NCBI GenBank assembly: GCA_003230355.1
Contig: QIDD01000051.1
Coordinates: forward strand, 1 to 6,717
Direction of reading: 5' to 3'
Source: Methanobacteriota archaeon
Lineage (GTDB): Archaea > Hydrothermarchaeota > Hydrothermarchaeia > Hydrothermarchaeales > SZUA-236
Length of the DNA: 6,717 nt
Shown here: one piece after another, positions 6,350-6,717 of the stretch
How the letters are laid out: each line of letters begins with the position of its first letter
Numbering within the stretch: the stretch's first letter is position 1
Position numbers and translations under genes: made by a program
The notes under the pieces: model-generated
What the model was told of the DNA's origin: nothing
Seen by the model: only the letters and a program-made list of their open reading frames with translations
Database searches by the model: none

Positions 6350-6717
6350 ATGAAGGAACTAGTGCTTAAAGTAAAAGAGCAGCCTGCGGTGGGGCTTGAG
6401 GCAGAAAATATTGCGCCCGCAGTTTTTGCGGGAAAATCTGCTTCTGAGATTGGGGCGCTGCCTGTTTTTGAAGGTAATCGGGAAAGACAGATAAGTGATT
6501 TCTTCGAGGTTTCCGGCGAGGCTGGGGCGACCAGTGCTGAGACCCGGATTGTTATCGGCGGCGATGTGAGTCTGACGAAGCGCATCGGCCAGGGGATGCG
6601 AGACGGTGAGATACATATCAAAGGCAGCGCCGGGATGCATCTTGGCTCGAAGATGCGCGGTGGCAGGATAATTGTGGACGGTGACTGCGAGGCTTTTTGT
6701 TTTCAGGAGATGCGCGG
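6350..6717 (+). CDS. fwdC: Formylmethanofuran dehydrogenase subunit C (3'-truncated)
   Basis: FwdC is a right-handed beta-helix subunit related to the GXGXG domain of glutamate synthase; it holds FwdA and FwdBD together. The window contains the first 122 codons of an expected 260-270, and the frame is open to the edge. The start is MKELVLKVKE at the ATG at 6350, with GGGATGTGA upstream inside the fwdA end. Repeat units are visible: IGGDV (69-73), IGQGMRDGEIHIKG (79-92) and GMHLGSKMRGGRIIVDG (95-111). The next unit reads GDCEAFCFQEMRG, where family members usually have a tryptophan and glycine before the E-M-R/K-G-G motif, so two cysteines and phenylalanines here are unusual. Order A then C agrees with known fwdDBAC arrangements. 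Confidence 0.92.
   Translation, partial: MKELVLKVKEQPAVGLEAENIAPAVFAGKSASEIGALPVFEGNRERQISDFFEVSGEAGATSAETRIVIGGDVSLTKRIGQGMRDGEIHIKGSAGMHLGSKMRGGRIIVDGDCEAFCFQEMR

Noticed and set aside
5935..6621. Long open frame on the - strand (228 codons).
   Set aside because: It lies antisense to the conserved end of fwdA and start of fwdC, and its translation is rich in Ser, Pro and Ile with no recognisable domain. The same holds for the other - strand open frames at 561-1004, 2186-2590, 2747-3166, 3996-4448 and 5058-5429.

Overview
The window is from an archaeon with tetrahydromethanopterin/methanofuran-type C1 metabolism: a methanogen, an anaerobic methane or alkane oxidiser, or an Archaeoglobus-like relative. 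Evidence is a nearly complete formylmethanofuran dehydrogenase (Fwd/Fmd) operon with separate FwdB and FwdD subunits and dedicated polyferredoxins, tight gene packing, Shine-Dalgarno-led starts and a TATA-box promoter. I cannot name the genus from sequence alone.

Layout. Everything recognisable is on the + strand. Positions 1-1211 hold the 3' part of a gene for a two-domain protein, 3-hexulose-6-phosphate synthase (HPS) fused to an RraA-like domain; its start lies upstream of the window. An AT-rich spacer of 232 bases (1212-1443) follows. It has two oligo-T tracts that could end the first transcript and a TATA box (1399-1406) placed to start the next. From 1444 to the right edge runs one tightly packed operon in the order fwdF-like, fwdG-like, fwdD, fwdB, fwdA, fwdC. 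The junctions are a 5-base gap, a 4-base overlap, a 7-base gap, an 11-base overlap and a 1-base gap. fwdC is cut by the right edge.

Function. FwdB and FwdD form the formate-dehydrogenase-like half, which carries the tungsten or molybdenum bis-pterin site and a [4Fe-4S] cluster and reduces CO2 to formate. FwdA is the binuclear-metal amidohydrolase half, which condenses formate with methanofuran. FwdC is a structural partner. The two iron-sulfur proteins carry electrons to or from FwdB. Together they catalyse CO2 + methanofuran + reduced ferredoxin <-> formylmethanofuran, the first step of methanogenesis or the last step of its reversal. HPS handles formaldehyde and ribulose-5-phosphate, so both units concern C1 chemistry, but the spacer and promoter suggest separate transcription.

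The catalytic subunits look ordinary and intact. The unusual parts are the electron-transfer subunits: a short FwdF-like protein with exactly five [4Fe-4S] motif sets, one with its cysteines in reversed order, and a FwdG-like ferredoxin carrying an apparent winged-helix domain and a charged helical tail. I see no mobile element, CRISPR array, tRNA or rRNA, and no clear evidence of a wholly new system.
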